From Armatimonadota bacterium (GTDB lineage Bacteria; Armatimonadota; Fimbriimonadia; Fimbriimonadales; Fimbriimonadaceae), in assembly GCA_018268395.1 (NCBI GenBank), contig JAFDWQ010000003.1:407238-471237 (forward strand): a DNA stretch of 64,000 nt, read 5' to 3'. Below, in pieces: positions 62,026 through 64,000 of the stretch; the first letter of the stretch is position 1; each line of letters starts with the position of its first letter. Both the position numbers and the translations under genes were made by a program. The notes under the pieces were generated by a model, which saw only the letters and a list, made by a program, of their open reading frames with translations, was not told the origin of the DNA and did not search any database.

Positions 62026-62628
62026 ATGCCGACCAAACGTCAGCAGATCCTCGAACTTGCCAAGCAGAGAGGCGCCATTCGGCCACGCGACCTCCGACAG
62101 ATCGGTGTGAGTCCAAGCTACCTCGGCCACCTCATGTCCAGAGGTGAGCTCATCAGATCGAGCAGGGGCCTCTACACACTGGCGACATTCGAACTCACCC
62201 AAGATCACACTCTCGTCGAAGCCGTCCGGACTCAGCCCAAGGGCGTCGTCTGTCTACTTTCGGCCCTCGCTTTCCATCACGTCGGCACACAGCTGCCACA
62301 TCAGGTTTGGCTAGCCGTCCCCTTTGGATCGTGGATCGCCAAGCCGAGCGGAATTCCTATCAGAACCGTCGTCATGCGCCACGACGGCTACTTTCCAGGA
62401 ATCGAGAGACACCAAATCGAAGGGGTCGAGGTGCCAGTCTATTCGGTCGCAAAGACCATTGCAGACTGTTTCAAGTTCAGGCAAACAATTGGAATTGGTG
62501 TGGCCATCGAAGCCCTCCGCGAAGCCCTGCGCGATCGCCGTTGTACTCGGGACGAACTGCACAGGCACGCCAAGGCACTCCGGGTGGAACGCGTCATGCG
62601 TCCATATCTTGAGGCACTTTCAGCATGA
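62026..62628 (+). CDS. abiEi: AbiEi antitoxin (type IV toxin-antitoxin)
   Basis: The 200-aa protein starts at ATG 62026. N-terminal winged helix (ILELAKQRGAIRPRDLRQIGVSPSYLGHLMSRGELIRSSRGLY) is the family's DNA-binding part; the C-terminal domain has the ALAFHHVG and VPVYSVAKTIADCFKFRQTIG blocks typical of AbiEi. It represses the operon and neutralises AbiEii. Stop and the next start overlap (ATGA), as in known AbiE pairs. Confidence 0.9.
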   Translation: MPTKRQQILELAKQRGAIRPRDLRQIGVSPSYLGHLMSRGELIRSSRGLYTLATFELTQDHTLVEAVRTQPKGVVCLLSALAFHHVGTQLPHQVWLAVPFGSWIAKPSGIPIRTVVMRHDGYFPGIERHQIEGVEVPVYSVAKTIADCFKFRQTIGIGVAIEALREALRDRRCTRDELHRHAKALRVERVMRPYLEALSA

Positions 62629-63497
62629 GCAAGCCCGTCACCAACGTCGGAGAGTCCCTTCGTGCACGCCTGTTGAACACAGCGCGTGCACGCAATGAGA
62701 CATTCGATCTGGTCTTAACCAGGTTCGCCCTGGAACGATTCCTCTATCGCCTCTCCAACTCTGAGCACAGGTCAAGTTTGATCCTGAAGGGCGCCATGCT
62801 CTTTGAGCTCTGGAGTGGCACCCCGCACCGTGCCACCAGAGACCTCGACCTTTTGGCGAAAAGTATCGACAGCGATCAGATAGCGCGGATCCTTCGAGAG
62901 ATCTGCCCGCCCGAAGTCGATCCCCCTGACGGCCTGCACTTTGATCTAGCCAATCTTAAAATCGCCGAGATAAGGGAGGCGGACCGGTACGGAGGCATCC
63001 GGGCTAAATTTGTGGCACGACTGACCACTGCGATCATTCCCATTCAAATTGACTTCGGCATTGGTGACATCGTGACCCCGGAACCTGAGGAAACCGACTA
63101 TCCAACCTTGCTCGACATGCCTGCACCTCGGCTCCTCGCATATCCTCGCGCCACTGTCATCGCCGAGAAGCTTGAAGCCGTAGTCGATCTTGGGTTCGCC
63201 AATAGCCGATTGAAGGATTTTTTCGACCTTTGGTTCTTTGCGACGACTTTTAACGATGATCTGGAGAGCTTAGCGATTGCCGTCCGTCGCACCTTCGAAC
63301 GCCGTGGCCAAACGGTGCCAGACTCGGTGCCCAACGGACTCAGCGACGAGTTCGCTGAGTATGCAGGAAAGCACCAGCAATGGGCAGCTTTTGTGGGCGG
63401 TTTAGGCACGGAAGCCCCGAGTCTGGCTGACGTGATCGCAGAAATTCGACCGTGGGCATCGAAAATCTTCGCACTTGCACGAAACACTTCAGCATAA
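62625..63497 (+). CDS. abiEii: AbiEii toxin (nucleotidyltransferase)
   Basis: The 290-aa protein carries the AbiEii/DUF1814 pattern: LILKGAMLFELWSGTPHRATRDLDLL (nucleotidyltransferase-like acidic DLD pair), VARLTTAIIPIQIDFGIGD and ATVIAEKLEAVVDLGFANSRLKDFFDLWF (Lys-rich block with KDFFDLW). AbiEii blocks growth by modifying an RNA target until countered by AbiEi. The gene is intact and coupled to the antitoxin by ATGA. Confidence 0.9.
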   Translation: MSKPVTNVGESLRARLLNTARARNETFDLVLTRFALERFLYRLSNSEHRSSLILKGAMLFELWSGTPHRATRDLDLLAKSIDSDQIARILREICPPEVDPPDGLHFDLANLKIAEIREADRYGGIRAKFVARLTTAIIPIQIDFGIGDIVTPEPEETDYPTLLDMPAPRLLAYPRATVIAEKLEAVVDLGFANSRLKDFFDLWFFATTFNDDLESLAIAVRRTFERRGQTVPDSVPNGLSDEFAEYAGKHQQWAAFVGGLGTEAPSLADVIAEIRPWASKIFALARNTSA

Positions 63498-64000
63498 GCC
63501 AGTCTGAGTAACCATGTCAAAACAATCCGAACCGACTGGCAAATTCCTGCAGTTAACACATCAATATTCGGTCTACAGAAAGCTGAGTAGTCTAAAATAA
63601 GTGGGTAGCACTGCCCCGACTCCTCCCTGCTCCGCAACCGAGGCCCGCGTCAAGCAGAGGCGCCAAATTCAATTATGCCCGCAAAGCGGCCACGTATAGT
63701 AACTTGTGACCGCCATCCAAGCCCTGGTCTCGAAAGGAGCAAATGACTGGGGCTCTTCTCGCATTGTGACCGGAAGGGGTGGCCGGCGAACATGTCCCGG
63801 TCTGACCCGATGAAACGGTAAGTTCCCATGATAGAGAGATTGGTGTTCGTACCCTTTGTGACCAAGGAGTGGACGGCCACCTCCCGGACAATCGGCACAC
63901 GCCTTGCGGACGCCTGGCAGGATGTTCTCCGTCGCATGAACCATCGCCTCCGAACAACTGCCCCACTTCACTCTGACGGCTGCAAGCCGACGCCAATAAT
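63498..64000. other. Gene-poor end of window with right copy of the imperfect repeat
   Basis: 503 bp without a credible gene; small open frames here look like noise. The right-hand repeat copy (63883-63999) matches 55671-55790, with the exact 19-bp core at 63906-63924. The sequence stops at the window edge, so the true boundary of the island may lie beyond it. Confidence 0.5.

Larger units (their letters stand above)
55698..63924. mobile_element. Putative 8.2-kb element bounded by direct repeats, carrying integrase and defence genes
   Basis: Between the two 19-bp exact repeats are a tyrosine integrase near the left end, the caspase/EACC1-like pair, an intron-containing tRNA-Leu, a PIN protein and AbiE. 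This is the layout of an integrative element. The repeats are imperfect over 120 bp, which is longer and more diverged than a fresh attL/attR pair, so it may be an old insertion or two dispersed repeat copies. Confidence 0.45.

Noticed and set aside
61518-62036. 172-codon minus-strand frame across the AbiE promoter
   Set aside because: It covers the promoter/operator and lacks coding style.

Overview
The window is 64 kb of GC-rich bacterial chromosome in two parts. Positions 1 to about 49,000 form a uniform, high-GC, mostly housekeeping stretch. It has P5C dehydrogenase, leucyl aminopeptidase, GlnS, ClpC, two-component regulators and many secreted or sugar-related proteins. From about 49,100 to the end the DNA is visibly AT-richer and carries defence and mobile genes. 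My best guess for the host is an Armatimonadota (Fimbriimonadia-like) bacterium. That rests on gene repertoire, codon usage and a tendency for a TANNNT box to sit 6-10 nt before start codons. It is an inference, not shown by any marker gene.

Layout. 1-10,737: two related secreted proteins with a secretin-like N-terminal fold, a 12-copy 21-bp tandem repeat, a REP/RAYT system (transposase at 4.6-5.2 kb with inverted REP copies on both sides and more copies nearby), an M14 carboxypeptidase and an HExxH metallopeptidase. 10,775-18,209: DinB-like protein, membrane adenylate cyclase, PepA, Spy-like and DUF1795-like secreted proteins, SnoaL-like protein. 18,367-20,785: an isolated phage terminase large subunit and a portal protein with no other phage genes. 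21,112-30,120: ClpC, two PQQ sugar-dehydrogenase-like proteins, PruA and a tail-fibre-like secreted protein. 30,136-36,117: GH127 glycosidase, YjbR, TIGR03790-like protein, DUF1080 protein. 36,187-39,855: a tight three-gene operon of alpha/beta hydrolase, caspase-like protease and an uncharacterised third protein. 39,896-48,834: enolase-superfamily dehydratase, tRNA-Gln(CUG) beside glnS, SIMPL, VanW, a RedB-like/histidine kinase/HD-GYP operon and a small STAS-like protein.

49,037-64,000: a tRNA-Thr followed at once by a tyrosine integrase, a zinc-ribbon protein and an excisionase-like protein. Next is a complete type III CBASS operon: TRIP13-like AAA ATPase, an accessory protein, HORMA protein, CD-NTase, and a DUF4297-SAVED effector. 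A second integrase follows. It lies just inside a roughly 120-bp imperfect direct repeat whose other copy is at the end of the window, which suggests an 8.2-kb nested element. That element holds a caspase/EACC1-like pair, a tRNA-Leu(UAA) split by a group I self-splicing intron, a PIN-domain protein, and an AbiEi/AbiEii toxin-antitoxin pair with a recognisable promoter and operator.

How the genes work together. CBASS, caspase/EACC1-like and AbiE are three independent abortive-infection-type modules stacked by integration next to tRNA-Thr. In the core, the hydrolase-caspase-third protein operon is the best candidate for an undescribed system. It joins two hydrolytic enzymes with a probable sensor or adaptor in one translationally coupled unit.
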